DNA of 64,000 nt from Lewinellaceae bacterium (GCA_020636195.1 JACJYH010000006.1:141615-205614), one strand, 5' to 3'. Shown: positions 33,995 through 44,564, counted from the first letter of the stretch. Notes: generated by a model from the sequence alone, not told the origin. Translations and numbers: made by a program.

Positions 33995-36463
33995 TCACTC
34001 AAACAGTGCACTCAATCTGATCGTAAAACCATTTTTTAAGTCCAAGTTGTGGCCTTTTCCTATTGTATAATCGACTGAAAAAAGCTCCAAAGGACCAATT
34101 TTAAAATTTTCAAGACCAATAAATCCTTCTATATATCCGCCATTATTCGGAGTATATAGTGCTGAACTTCCGAATACAAACGTCAATTTGGTCTTTCGAA
34201 GGAGTGGGAGATATTTCGCCACGTATCCATTAAAATGATGTCGGAAATTGTATTGAACGCTCCATTTGTTAGATGAATATTGGTAATAAGGTAGTAGGTT
34301 GAATGCAGATAGATCCGGATTGATTGGCATAGTGACTTCATTACCTATTTGGTGGATAAAATCTCCAAAATAGGATGGGGAAGCATGGAAAAATGTAGTG
34401 GCTTCGATGTTGTAACTAAAATAACCAAGCAGTCTGAAATTCACATACGTATCTCTCAGTTTAAATTGGTTTTTGATAAAGGTGCTAGAGTGATTGTCCA
34501 AAGGATGGCCAATGGTGGCGCTAATATGTACATTTGGCCAGTTGGATTGGTCCCTAACTTTGAGATTTGGAAGAGAAGCATACGTTTGTGCCGGACTCCA
34601 AACAAAGCCTAGTTGGGCCATGATGTAGCTATTTTCTTTTAGCTGTGACTCGTTTTCTACACCCAATGGAATATTATTCTCATATTCTCGCTGTTGAAAT
34701 CTCCAGCTATACTGACTGTGAATGGCCATAGGTCGGCGGTGCATCCATTCTAAAGTTGTAGATAGGTATAATCCATTGGAAATTTCACTTTTAAAACTTG
34801 CTGAAATGAAGTCTTTTTCAAAGAGTTTTATTTTATTGACCTTGTCCAGTAAAGAATTCCACGTATTACTTCTTTCTGATATAGGCTGCCTAGGATCGAA
34901 TTGCAAAACTTTCCTTCCAAATTCTACTTTCCAAAAGGTTTGATTGTAATTATTAGATAAGTATTCCAATGAAAATGCGGATTTGATTCTCTTATCAGCA
35001 AGTCCATACTGCAAGGTATTTTGAATAGTGAATTTTCTAAAAGAAGAATCGGATTGTGTCCAATATGTGTTCAAATTAATTTTTGTCCCTTCTAATGCAT
35101 TGAACCGAATGAGCGCCGATGGATCCCGTATGCCTGCATGTCTGCTTTTGTATGAATTACTCCATTGATATCCTAATAGGAGATCAGAAATTTTGAAAGC
35201 ATTGTTCTTCCTGTCTATGGAGTCTTGGTAAGATTTTGATGTCCATATTTTTTTCAAAGAATCTTTCCGGATATAGTCTAGTTTTTCTTCTAATGTGAGT
35301 GGAATTGGTCTTAAAGTTTCCCATTCCATCCTATTTCCTGATGTTTTGGCGTCTTGGGTTACTAAAAATGTCTCTTTGGTATTTACTTTCGTTGAAACAT
35401 CAGCATCGAAAACGTATCTTGAAAAAACATGGTGAAAATTTCCTGACACAGTAAAACCTAAAATATTTGACCTAAATGATAGTTTCTGAGCAAATAAAGC
35501 ATAGATATCATCAGTTGGAAGGTAGATTTGGTGTATGTGTATGCTGTCTAGAAATGCTATTGAGATGCTATTTTTATTGATATCTACATCCATTCCAGTG
35601 ATCATATAGTTTTTGTCTTCGATATAGATGACACCTGAAAATAAAGGTTCGTATTTTGAAATAGGGATGATGGATATTTTATATATCATTGAGCCCTGAT
35701 CACTGATTTCTTTGCCTAAAAGTTTATAATGATAATACTCCAAAGCTTTATCCGCAATCGGGCTAACCAAAGTTCTATTGAATTGGATGTAGTCATTGTA
35801 AAAATTGAAAGTTCCACCATCAAACTGGTTTGCCATATATACGACATCAGTACCCGAAGAAGTAGATGATATCATGATTTCTTTGGTTTTATCAGGATAC
35901 TGAAAATAGAATTTGGATGTGGATTCGGAGAAATAAAGAATTCCCTGACCTGAAGTGTCCACAAGTCCACCCAGCGTTCCTAAGTTTTCACCTAGAAATT
36001 TTTCAGGCATTTTATCCATTCTGATCAATGACTTGGCATAAATATCAGCTGTGTAAGTCTGATGTTTTATTTTATTTTTTGCTTTTTCTGCTATTGTTTT
36101 CCTTATGATGTCATATGCAGGATCTTCCCGTTTTGTTGATATGACGAGTTCATCTATTATAAATTCTTGGGAATGCAGGGTGACATTAATGGTTTGCTGA
36201 CGCCTAGAATTGATTTTTTTATATACGGTTTCATAACCAATATATTGGAACACTAAAGTAGCAGTATCAGATTTTGCTGATTCTATGAAATATTCTCCTT
36301 TTTCATTACAAATGGTACCGTTGGTGCTGTTTGCCCAATATACAGCAGCAAAAGGCAGAGGTTGACCTGACTGATCTCGCACCATACCACTAATTTGGGC
36401 AGATAAAGTGCCACAAGTCAGAAGTCCAATACAAAAGAAAAAAGAATATCTAAGTCGATACAT
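33995..36463 (-). CDS. DUF5686 outer-membrane protein with carboxypeptidase-regulatory-like domain
   Basis: An 822-aa protein: a signal peptide ending LSAQ, a CarboxypepD_reg-like beta-sandwich (about 23-105, SGMVRDQSGQPLPFAAVYW and FQYIGYETVYKK), then the DUF5686 region with EDPAYDIIRKTIAEKAKNKI and a long C-terminal barrel ending in Phe-Glu. The domain set is widespread in Bacteroidota and of unknown function. It is the last gene of a five-gene minus-strand operon, 1 bp after the lipoprotein gene. Confidence 0.88.
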   Translation of the reverse strand: MYRLRYSFFFCIGLLTCGTLSAQISGMVRDQSGQPLPFAAVYWANSTNGTICNEKGEYFIESAKSDTATLVFQYIGYETVYKKINSRRQQTINVTLHSQEFIIDELVISTKREDPAYDIIRKTIAEKAKNKIKHQTYTADIYAKSLIRMDKMPEKFLGENLGTLGGLVDTSGQGILYFSESTSKFYFQYPDKTKEIMISSTSSGTDVVYMANQFDGGTFNFYNDYIQFNRTLVSPIADKALEYYHYKLLGKEISDQGSMIYKISIIPISKYEPLFSGVIYIEDKNYMITGMDVDINKNSISIAFLDSIHIHQIYLPTDDIYALFAQKLSFRSNILGFTVSGNFHHVFSRYVFDADVSTKVNTKETFLVTQDAKTSGNRMEWETLRPIPLTLEEKLDYIRKDSLKKIWTSKSYQDSIDRKNNAFKISDLLLGYQWSNSYKSRHAGIRDPSALIRFNALEGTKINLNTYWTQSDSSFRKFTIQNTLQYGLADKRIKSAFSLEYLSNNYNQTFWKVEFGRKVLQFDPRQPISERSNTWNSLLDKVNKIKLFEKDFISASFKSEISNGLYLSTTLEWMHRRPMAIHSQYSWRFQQREYENNIPLGVENESQLKENSYIMAQLGFVWSPAQTYASLPNLKVRDQSNWPNVHISATIGHPLDNHSSTFIKNQFKLRDTYVNFRLLGYFSYNIEATTFFHASPSYFGDFIHQIGNEVTMPINPDLSAFNLLPYYQYSSNKWSVQYNFRHHFNGYVAKYLPLLRKTKLTFVFGSSALYTPNNGGYIEGFIGLENFKIGPLELFSVDYTIGKGHNLDLKNGFTIRLSALFE

Positions 36464-36464
36464 A

Positions 36465-37139
36465 TCACTTTAAGGGTTCGAAAACCCTTTGGTAGTAGGT
36501 TTTTGGTGTGTCATTGACAAAGCCCCATTTTTCCAACCATTGTTTTTCATCATCATACTGCATTATCTTATATGTTTCCTTACCGATGGTGTCTTGATTT
36601 TCGTTTAAAATGAACATTTCAGTGACGTTTCCGTAAAAATCGTTTGTGAATACATATTTTCTTGATGGATAAAAGTTTTGATCCACGATGGTTTTTGACG
36701 CTAAAAAACCATTATGATCATAAGTATATTTTTCAAATCTGAGTACTTCATTTGTGCTACCATCAAAAGCCTCGCTGCTTGTCTTCTTGCCACTGTTATG
36801 ATAAATAAACCGATAATAACTCAATAATTTTCCTGTACTATCAAAGTAGTCAGCGCCTGACGATAAGGTGTCATTGCCTATAAATTTCTGAATTTCTTTG
36901 CCCTTTAGACTGTTGTCAGGATTTAAGTAATGGGTTTCAGATTTTTGTCCTTTGTTCCAAATGTTCTTTTCGACATAAAGCAAATCTCCATGTTTATATC
37001 CATTTCCGTCTTGAATGGCATTGTAGATTTTTATAATTTCTGTCTTAGAATTTGAATGAGTTCCTTGATGTGCCGACCCTTCGTCTTTGCAAGACCACAA
37101 AGAGATGCAAATGATACAAAACCAACTAACTTTCCACAT
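36465..37139 (-). CDS. hypothetical lipoprotein
   Basis: A 224-aa protein with a lipoprotein signal peptide (lipobox LWSC, Cys17) and a repetitive beta-strand pattern rich in Tyr, Asp, Gly and Lys (for example FDSTGKLLSYYRFIYHNSGK and KYTYDHNGFLASK), similar in feel to RHS/YD- or MORN-like repeat proteins. I assign no family. Its start overlaps the alpha/beta hydrolase gene by 14 bp. Confidence 0.65.
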   Translation of the reverse strand: MWKVSWFCIICISLWSCKDEGSAHQGTHSNSKTEIIKIYNAIQDGNGYKHGDLLYVEKNIWNKGQKSETHYLNPDNSLKGKEIQKFIGNDTLSSGADYFDSTGKLLSYYRFIYHNSGKKTSSEAFDGSTNEVLRFEKYTYDHNGFLASKTIVDQNFYPSRKYVFTNDFYGNVTEMFILNENQDTIGKETYKIMQYDDEKQWLEKWGFVNDTPKTYYQRVFEPLK

Positions 37140-38082
37140 GATCGCTTATAAATTTTAATATTGTCAATTCATTCCAATTGAATGGAGCGCCAAAGTTAGC
37201 GAATCCCACATGACCGCCATAGGATGGCATAGATAAATAAAAATTTTTATGACCTTGTGCCATGTTTATAGGAAAGCAACTTGGAGACAGAAAGGTATCA
37301 TCTTTTGCATTGATCAACAAAGTAGGGATAACAGCATTGGGCAGTGATTTCAAACTGCTGTTTTGGAAATAATAATCGTCAGCATCTCTAAATCCATGAA
37401 TGGGCGCAGTGAAGTAATCATCAAAATCCACAAGGTTTTTAACTTTTGACATATTTTCTATCTGAATTTCGGGAAACTGTGTCGCTTTCTGCCTCATCTT
37501 GTTTGAAAGTGATTTGAGGAAGTTTCTTTGATAAATGATGTTTTTGCGTTTTTTGATTTCGATACTGCTGCCCTTCAGATCACAAGGTACAGAAACACCA
37601 ATAGCACAGCGTATATTGTGGGGCACCGTAAATACTTGATCTGTCGTATATTTTAAAACAACGTTGCCACCCAAACTAAAACCAATCAAAACTACAGTCT
37701 CATAATCGATAGTATGATTTTGAATATAATGGTGCAAATCTGCCGTGAATCCACTATGGTATAATGATTTTTGAAGATTGATTGGACCACTGCAGGATCT
37801 AAAATTGATACATGAAACATCCCAACCGTGTTGTGCTAACAATTCTGATGTGCCAAGCATGTATTGCGAGTATGCAGAACCTTCCAAACCGTGTAGCAAT
37901 ACAGCAAGTTTCTTTTGTTTGTCATGAACATTATCCACATCAAAAAAATCTTGATCAGGAGTGAAAACTCTTTGTCTTGAATATACGATATTTGACTTCC
38001 TAAATAAATAGGGGAAAAGTGTATTGATATGCGCATTTCTCAGCCATATCGGAGGTGTATAGTTGACTTCTAATATCGGCAT
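37126..38082 (-). CDS. YheT-like alpha/beta hydrolase
   Basis: A 318-aa cytoplasmic alpha/beta hydrolase of the YheT/ABHD1-3 group. It shows PPIWLRNAHINTLFPYLFR at the N-terminus, the oxyanion motif LLHGLEGSAYSQYM, the nucleophile elbow GFSLGGNV near residue 155, and a late Asp (LINAKDDTFLS) and His (GGHVGF). The family includes esterases acting on lipid esters. It sits between a glycerophosphodiesterase and a lipoprotein gene, so a role in lipid turnover is plausible. Confidence 0.88.
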   Translation of the reverse strand: MPILEVNYTPPIWLRNAHINTLFPYLFRKSNIVYSRQRVFTPDQDFFDVDNVHDKQKKLAVLLHGLEGSAYSQYMLGTSELLAQHGWDVSCINFRSCSGPINLQKSLYHSGFTADLHHYIQNHTIDYETVVLIGFSLGGNVVLKYTTDQVFTVPHNIRCAIGVSVPCDLKGSSIEIKKRKNIIYQRNFLKSLSNKMRQKATQFPEIQIENMSKVKNLVDFDDYFTAPIHGFRDADDYYFQNSSLKSLPNAVIPTLLINAKDDTFLSPSCFPINMAQGHKNFYLSMPSYGGHVGFANFGAPFNWNELTILKFISDHVES

Positions 38083-38085
38083 GAA

Positions 38086-39030
38086 TTATTCAGGATGTTT
38101 GAGCAAGCCTTGTGAAATTTCGATCACTTTATCAGGATAATCAGTGATGATGCCATCAACACCACAATCTAAAAGCCTGAGAAGGTCATCTTCATCATTG
38201 ACAGTCCAAGGGATGACTTGAATATTTTGGGAGTGGCATGAAGCGACTGAAGATTTACTTACCAAAGTGTGTCGTGGACTATAAATATTGGGTTTGAAAG
38301 ATAAAGATTTTAAATTGGTGTCCAGATTTTTATGATTATCGATTAATAGGGCAATAGTAATATCACTTTTCGCAGCTTTGCAAATTTCTAAAATTGTTGG
38401 ATCAAAGGACTGAATAGTACACTTTGATGTAATGTTTTTTTCCTCCAGAACTTCCAATAATTTTTTCACCAATACGGAATCTTGCGGATAGAAAGTGCCT
38501 ACTTGTTCCCGATCGTATTTCAATTCTATATTGTATTTGATTTGAGACTTTGAGCTGCTTTGTGTAAAGGCTTCTATTGTATCGATGACTTCTTGGAGCG
38601 TTGGCTTGTAGCACGGAATTTTAGATTGTAGCGGAAATTTAGAATTTCCCTTCAAACCAACATCAAACATTTGCACTTCTGCAGTTGTCATGGAGAAAAT
38701 ATTGTGAGATTTTTCATCACTTTTTGTGATGTTTTTCCCATTTGGTGTAGTAGAAAATAAATGGTTAAAATAAGGTTCGTGGGATACTATAAGGTCACCA
38801 TCTTTGTCCATCACTACATCCATCTCTAGCGTAGAAACACCAAGGTTTACCGCTTCTACAAACGCAGGAATTGTGTTTTCGGGCATCAATCCCCTACATC
38901 CTCTATGGCCTTGGATATCCGGAATTCGGGTTATGATGACTGGATGTGGTTTACACATGCTCATTGAAAAGAGGAGTAGCACCAAAATAAAGTGCAAATT
39001 CCGGTTAATTGTATTACAACATAACACCAA
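38086..39030 (-). CDS. glycerophosphodiester phosphodiesterase
   Basis: A 314-aa GDPD-family TIM barrel which releases glycerol 3-phosphate from deacylated phospholipids. Key residues: the His-Arg pair in QGHRGCRGLMPENTIPAF, Glu and Asp in LEMDVVMDKDGDLIVSH, the second His, and NIELKYD near 165, with VIPWTVNDEDDLLRLLDCGVDGIITDYPD at the end. A hydrophobic N-terminus (LHFILVLLLFSMSMC) suggests export, possibly as a lipoprotein, though the lipobox is poor. It overlaps the upstream barrel gene by 17 bp. Confidence 0.92.
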   Translation of the reverse strand: MVLCCNTINRNLHFILVLLLFSMSMCKPHPVIITRIPDIQGHRGCRGLMPENTIPAFVEAVNLGVSTLEMDVVMDKDGDLIVSHEPYFNHLFSTTPNGKNITKSDEKSHNIFSMTTAEVQMFDVGLKGNSKFPLQSKIPCYKPTLQEVIDTIEAFTQSSSKSQIKYNIELKYDREQVGTFYPQDSVLVKKLLEVLEEKNITSKCTIQSFDPTILEICKAAKSDITIALLIDNHKNLDTNLKSLSFKPNIYSPRHTLVSKSSVASCHSQNIQVIPWTVNDEDDLLRLLDCGVDGIITDYPDKVIEISQGLLKHPE

Positions 39031-39454
39031 CCGTCAATACAAATTGATTGTCATTTAAAATCCATCTTGGTTCCACAAAATAATCCAATTTTTCAGCTTC
39101 ATATTTCAAGAATACACCAAGAGATAGCGAATTGACCGTTGTGGAAGTATAGGTGAAATTAAGACCTGCAAATGGGTTGAGAATAAACTTGCCTTCGTTG
39201 ACATTCAGCAATTTATAATGTAGGTCACCATCTATTGCCCATGATACAGACTTGGAGAAATAATATGTGGCATTGGCATGGATGTCAAAATTTGAACCGA
39301 TTCCAAAACCTACTTTACCAGTGATGCCTAATGCATTGTAAATTTTATTGTTGTTGTATCGAAGTCCTGCTCCAAATTTTACTTGAGAATGTGCAGTGTA
39401 TAATGTGCCCAAAAGTAACACAAATGCTAAAAGAAAATGCTTTTTAGTTATCAT
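39014..39454 (-). CDS. small outer-membrane beta-barrel protein
   Basis: A 146-aa protein with a signal peptide ending AHSQ and about eight amphipathic strands, consistent with an OmpW/OmpX-like small barrel. It is the first gene of the five-gene operon running down to 33995. Confidence 0.72.
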   Translation of the reverse strand: MITKKHFLLAFVLLLGTLYTAHSQVKFGAGLRYNNNKIYNALGITGKVGFGIGSNFDIHANATYYFSKSVSWAIDGDLHYKLLNVNEGKFILNPFAGLNFTYTSTTVNSLSLGVFLKYEAEKLDYFVEPRWILNDNQFVLTVGVML

Positions 39455-39886
39455 GCTTTTATTTCTTGGTTTTGCAATTGAGAAATAGGTATTTCAAATA
39501 TCAAGACAAAAATAATAAACATATCCATATTTGAAAATTTCTGTAGTCATGATTTTAAAATTGCATTGGTAAATGGTGCGAATTTTATAGATAAGACGCT
39601 ACTTCATATTAATAAATATTATTTTATGTCATGGCGCAACTTCCAAACAATATTTTTGTGTATTATTTTGACGGTTTTGTTTTATAAAAATGGGCTTAAA
39701 TGGAAATTCTAATTGACTCAATCTAAAAAATTATTATTTATTAAAACATTGTAAATGAACTATTAAAGTATTTTATAAAAAAATATATTAATACAAAATT
39801 AATTTAATATTAAGAAATGATTAACATTGCTAAATTTTTATATTAAGTACAAATAAAATTTATAACTAACCGTAATTTAAGATTTT
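39455..39886. other. AT-rich divergent region upstream of susC
   Basis: No gene and no terminator is visible. It must hold the promoter of the susCD pair and of the minus-strand operon. I see no sigma/anti-sigma or hybrid two-component regulator beside it. Confidence 0.4.
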
Positions 39887-42800
39887 ATGAAACACATTTA
39901 TTTAACGCTTTTAATGCTATTCGTTTGGCTCGGTTCTGCCTACAGCCAAAGAATAATTTCCGGTACCGTATCTGATGAAACAGGAGCGCCACTTATTGGT
40001 GTCAATGTCATTTCGGGTCAGGATAAAACCCTTGGTACCATTACAGATATTGATGGTCATTTTGCGCTCAAAGTGCCAAATGAAACAAGTACTTTGCAAC
40101 TCAGCTACACAGGTTTCAAAACTCAAGAGATTGCCATTAGCGAAGACAATATGGTAAATGTTGTCATGTCAGAAGGTGTCCTCGTAGATGAAATCGTCGT
40201 TGTGGGATACGGAGAGCAAAGAAAGAGCGATGCTACTTCTTCTATTTCCAGTATCACAGGATCAAAATTGGAAGGATTGATTGCTCCGACTGCGGTGACT
40301 ACATTGGCAGGTCGAGCAGCCGGTGTTCAAATTAATACACCTACAGGAATACTAGGTCAAACACCTGTGATCAGGATTCGTGGCGTGGCGTCCGTAAATT
40401 CCGGAACAGACCCGCTGATAGTCGTAGATGGAATGCCCATTTATTCGAACAGTCTTGGTGGGTATGCTAGTACATCAGGATTAGGGGATATCAATCCAGC
40501 AGATATCGAATCTTATGAAGTGCTCAAAGATGGTGCTGCCACAGCCATTTATGGTTCTAGAGGCGCCAATGGTGTCATCCTCATCACCACCAAAAAAGGT
40601 AAAAAAGGGGCTGCAAAAGTGACTCTCAGCTCAGTTTTCGGACTTGCAAATCCGGTGAAGACATTTGACCTCCTAAAAACAAAAGATTTCTTGGTGATTT
40701 CCAACGAGAAAAGAACCAATAGAGGCCAAACTCCTTGGGCCGTTGGCGATACATACGATACGGATTGGCAAGCAGCTGTCCTCAACAGTAACGCTTTTCA
40801 AATGTCTCATTCATTAGGAGTCAGCGGTGGTAGTGAAATGAATACATATTATCTTTCATTAAATTACACTGGTCAAGATGGTATTGCAAAGGACAACAGT
40901 ATGGATAGATTTGGATTCAATGCAAATATTGAACAGAAAATCGGTAAGAGATTGACTTTGGGTGGTAAGATGATGTACACACAAACTAAGTATGATGGAT
41001 TGAATACCGGAAGGAACTCACTTTCAGGTAATATATTCAATGCGATGCGTCAATTGCCTAATACACCTATTTTGAACCCGGATCATCCGACAGGTTATAA
41101 TTTATCCACAAACAATACTGTTGTGGGACAGTGGGACAATACTGATCCCGTGGGTGATAATATTTCAAACATTGGTTATGTATTAGACCATAATACTTAT
41201 CAATCCACAGTAAAGAGACTATTGGGGAATTTTTATACTTCGGTAGATATTATGAGTGGATTAAATTATAAATTTCAACTAAGCTTGGATAATCCGAATA
41301 CTTCAGGATTTTTATATTGGAATCCTGTACATGGTGATGGTGCCGGTTCAAATGGTAGATTACAAAATAGTTCAGATGATTTGTTAAGATGGGACCTGCA
41401 GCATGTTGTCAATTATAACAAACTCATTCAAAACAAGCATAGTATCGGTATTACAGCAGTAGCTGAGTACCAAAAGTCAAATTACAATTACTTTGAAAGT
41501 ATAGGTACCAATTTATTGAATGAGTTTTACAATAAGGTTACTGTTTCCAATGCCTATGCTGTTCAAGAATCTGGCGGAGGTGCTTCGGCTGATGGTATCA
41601 TTTCCTACCTGGGTAGATTGAATTACAACTATGATCAGAGGTATTTTGGACAGATTTCTCTTAGAAGAGATGGTTTATCTAAACTTGCTCCTGCCAACAG
41701 ATGGAATAACTTCTTGGGTTATTCATTGGGATGGAATATCGCCAATGAATCATTTTGGTCAGATCTAAAACATACCATATCCTCATTTAAAGTCAGATAT
41801 TCTTTCGCCGCAGTTGGAAATACAGACATTGGCACCTATCCTTACTTTGGATTGACAGGTGCTTCACCATATAATGGGTTGAATGGTATTGCATTTTCTC
41901 AGTTTGGAAATGATGCGCTTACTTGGGAGACAAGTAACAAAACTGACTTTGGAGCGGATTTGGGATTTATGAATGATAGAATAAAGGTGACCCTTGATTA
42001 CTTCATCAACAATATTGATAATTTAGTGTTCTCGGAACCACTTGCACCATCACTTGGGGTACCTTACAATAAGATCAATAAAAATATTGGTAAATCTCTA
42101 AACAAAGGATTCGAGACCGAAATCAAGTATGATGTCATTGATAATAAATCCTTCTCTTGGACATTAGGAGCAAACCTAACCTTGATTAAGAATAAGATTG
42201 TAGCATTGCCAAATGGCGGAGCCGATATCATAGGAGGAAGTTCTACTGACATCAATATTCAGCCTAACATCATCATCAGGGAAGGTGAATCCATGAACAG
42301 TATCTATGGATACGAATATTGGGGCGTTAATCCTGCTAATGGAAATCCAGTTTATGTGAAAGTAGACGGCAGTCTTGTGCAAGGAAATGTTGCAGATTCA
42401 AAGTATTATTTATTCGATGAGGCAAATCCCGGCACTTTAGGAGAAGTTTCATCGCTGAGTGCTGCTACAGATAGGAAAATATTGGGTAATACGCTTCCTA
42501 CATATTATGGTGGTATTTCTTCCGATATGAATTACAAGAATTTTGATTTGAAATTCCTCGTAAGATTCAGTGGAGGCAACAAAATTTTCAATGCTACAAG
42601 AAGAGACCTTATGAATATGAACCTCAATAATAACAGCGCAGAAATATTGGGTAGATGGCAGAATGTAGAAAATCCAGGAGATGGGCAAACACCAATTTTA
42701 TGGGCAAGTTCGAATACTTTTGTCAACCTGACCAGTAGTGCCACCACTCGATTTTTGGAAGATGGAGACTTTATCAATTTGGATAATATTTCATTAGGTT

Positions 42801-42988
42801 ATAGTCTTCCTTCAGATTTAACCAAGAAGGTCAATATCAATAAATTGAGATTCTTCATCCAAGGGCAGAATATGCTGATCATTACAAAATACAAAGGATT
42901 GAACCCTGAGATGGAAACATTGGGAGTGGATCTAAACGGAACTCCAAGGGCAAAAATAGTCTCATTTGGTTTGAGTGTAGGATTTTAA
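39887..42988 (+). CDS. SusC/RagA-type TonB-linked outer-membrane receptor
   Basis: A 1,033-aa receptor: a signal peptide ending AYSQ, a CarboxypepD_reg-like domain (about 22-105, ISGTVSDETGAPLIGVNVIS), a TonB box and plug (about 110-235, EIVVVGYGEQRKSDATSSIS then SYEVLKDGAATAIYGSRGANGVILIT), and a 22-strand barrel ending FGLSVGF. Together with SusD downstream it imports a ligand (glycan, peptide or other polymer fragment) using TonB energy. Gap to susD is 28 bp. Confidence 0.95.
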   Translation: MKHIYLTLLMLFVWLGSAYSQRIISGTVSDETGAPLIGVNVISGQDKTLGTITDIDGHFALKVPNETSTLQLSYTGFKTQEIAISEDNMVNVVMSEGVLVDEIVVVGYGEQRKSDATSSISSITGSKLEGLIAPTAVTTLAGRAAGVQINTPTGILGQTPVIRIRGVASVNSGTDPLIVVDGMPIYSNSLGGYASTSGLGDINPADIESYEVLKDGAATAIYGSRGANGVILITTKKGKKGAAKVTLSSVFGLANPVKTFDLLKTKDFLVISNEKRTNRGQTPWAVGDTYDTDWQAAVLNSNAFQMSHSLGVSGGSEMNTYYLSLNYTGQDGIAKDNSMDRFGFNANIEQKIGKRLTLGGKMMYTQTKYDGLNTGRNSLSGNIFNAMRQLPNTPILNPDHPTGYNLSTNNTVVGQWDNTDPVGDNISNIGYVLDHNTYQSTVKRLLGNFYTSVDIMSGLNYKFQLSLDNPNTSGFLYWNPVHGDGAGSNGRLQNSSDDLLRWDLQHVVNYNKLIQNKHSIGITAVAEYQKSNYNYFESIGTNLLNEFYNKVTVSNAYAVQESGGGASADGIISYLGRLNYNYDQRYFGQISLRRDGLSKLAPANRWNNFLGYSLGWNIANESFWSDLKHTISSFKVRYSFAAVGNTDIGTYPYFGLTGASPYNGLNGIAFSQFGNDALTWETSNKTDFGADLGFMNDRIKVTLDYFINNIDNLVFSEPLAPSLGVPYNKINKNIGKSLNKGFETEIKYDVIDNKSFSWTLGANLTLIKNKIVALPNGGADIIGGSSTDINIQPNIIIREGESMNSIYGYEYWGVNPANGNPVYVKVDGSLVQGNVADSKYYLFDEANPGTLGEVSSLSAATDRKILGNTLPTYYGGISSDMNYKNFDLKFLVRFSGGNKIFNATRRDLMNMNLNNNSAEILGRWQNVENPGDGQTPILWASSNTFVNLTSSATTRFLEDGDFINLDNISLGYSLPSDLTKKVNINKLRFFIQGQNMLIITKYKGLNPEMETLGVDLNGTPRAKIVSFGLSVGF

Positions 42989-43016
42989 TGGTTTAAAAGA
43001 TAAAATTTATTGAATA

Positions 43017-44564
43017 ATGAAAAATAAAATGTATAAAATAATGATATTCACGCTATTGATTATATTTATCAATAGTTGTACTCAAGATAATATTTTGGAC
43101 CTTAAGCCCATAAATAATATCTCTATCGATGATGCATTCTCTACACCATCTCTCATAGCAAGTTCTGTAAATGGTATGTACAATGCAGCTGCTATTGGCC
43201 AATACAATTCTTCTTCAATCAATGGTGGTAGAGGATATATTTGGGGTGCGGCATTCGTTCAGCAAGGCGATAATAGAGGCGAAGACGTGGTCAATACCGC
43301 TACTTTCTATCAACTGACATACACCAACACCTACGATCCTACCACTGCAAATAATGTCTATTATTGGGTGGATGGGTATAGATTGATCAACAGAGCAAAT
43401 CTTTTGATAGAAGGAGTGACAAAGGCAGTAGCTAATGGCATCATCACGGCTGAAGTTGGTAATGATTATATAGGACAAGCCAAGTTTTTCAGAGCAATCA
43501 CGCATTTCGAGATGGCAAACCACTTTGCTAGACCATATAATGATACTCCAAATGGCGCCCATGAAGGGATACCATACAGAGAAGTGGGAGTAGATACACA
43601 AGGGGAAGTAGATGAAGTCTTAAAGCAAGGAAGAAACACCGTAGGAGAAATATATGCCAAAGCTTTAGCTGATCTGGATGATGCTGAAAATACCATTACA
43701 AACTCGGATAAAACTAAAGTCACTAAAAATGCTGCCATTGCATTTAAGGTTAGAATCAATTTACATAAGAGAGATTGGGCCAATGTGATCAAGGAAGGTA
43801 AAAAATTGGAGGGAGTATTCAGTTTGGAATCTCATCCGGGTAATGTATTCTTAAATGCGTACAATAACAAAGAGTCAATCTTTTCTATTGCACATACAGC
43901 AACCCTAAATCCAAATGTCAATGCCGCTTTGGCTTCCCAGTACAAAAGGAGACTTTTGGTGTGTATAAGTCCAATTATATGGAATGATCCTGAGTGGTTG
44001 GTGGATGATAAAAGAAGGTATGATAATGATGCCGATCCATTGGCCATGGTTTTCACTTCTTCAGGTAGAAAATACACCAATAAATACAAAGATGTGGTCA
44101 GCTATACCGACCCTGCACCTGTGATAAGATATGCTGAAATTCTGTTGAATATGGCTGAAGCGTATGCTCGCTCAAATGATATGCCTAATGCGCTGAAAAA
44201 CCTCAATCTGGTCAGAGATCGTTCATTGGCAGATCCAGCTACCCAATCTTATATATCATTTGCAGATGCTAAAGCAGTTTTGGGCGCCATCCTTAAGGAA
44301 AGAAGAATAGAATTTCTTATGGAAGGAAGAAGATGGTCTGATATCCATAGGTTACAAAATGATGATCTATTTCCTATAAGCGGTGTTCCCGCTAAAGTAG
44401 CCAATGGAAACCCTAAAGCAACTGACTTTAATGCCGGTGTGCCTTACGCTGGTGCATTAGGTGTCACCGCATTAGCAAAAGATGATTACCGTGTCATTTG
44501 GCCGATACCTCAGATAGAGCTGAACGCTAATCCAAATTTAAGCCAAAATCCGGGATATAATTAA
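43017..44564 (+). CDS. SusD/RagB-type surface lipoprotein
   Basis: A 515-aa nutrient-binding lipoprotein: signal peptide with FINSCTQ (lipid Cys near residue 19), an N-terminal SusD-like region (ILDLKPINNISIDDAFS) and the C-terminal SusD domain with PVIRYAEILLNMAEAYAR, ILKERRIEFLMEGRRWSDIHRL and a final GYN. It acts as the lid of the SusC channel and binds the ligand. No glycoside hydrolase or peptidase is adjacent, so the substrate is unknown. Confidence 0.95.
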   Translation: MKNKMYKIMIFTLLIIFINSCTQDNILDLKPINNISIDDAFSTPSLIASSVNGMYNAAAIGQYNSSSINGGRGYIWGAAFVQQGDNRGEDVVNTATFYQLTYTNTYDPTTANNVYYWVDGYRLINRANLLIEGVTKAVANGIITAEVGNDYIGQAKFFRAITHFEMANHFARPYNDTPNGAHEGIPYREVGVDTQGEVDEVLKQGRNTVGEIYAKALADLDDAENTITNSDKTKVTKNAAIAFKVRINLHKRDWANVIKEGKKLEGVFSLESHPGNVFLNAYNNKESIFSIAHTATLNPNVNAALASQYKRRLLVCISPIIWNDPEWLVDDKRRYDNDADPLAMVFTSSGRKYTNKYKDVVSYTDPAPVIRYAEILLNMAEAYARSNDMPNALKNLNLVRDRSLADPATQSYISFADAKAVLGAILKERRIEFLMEGRRWSDIHRLQNDDLFPISGVPAKVANGNPKATDFNAGVPYAGALGVTALAKDDYRVIWPIPQIELNANPNLSQNPGYN

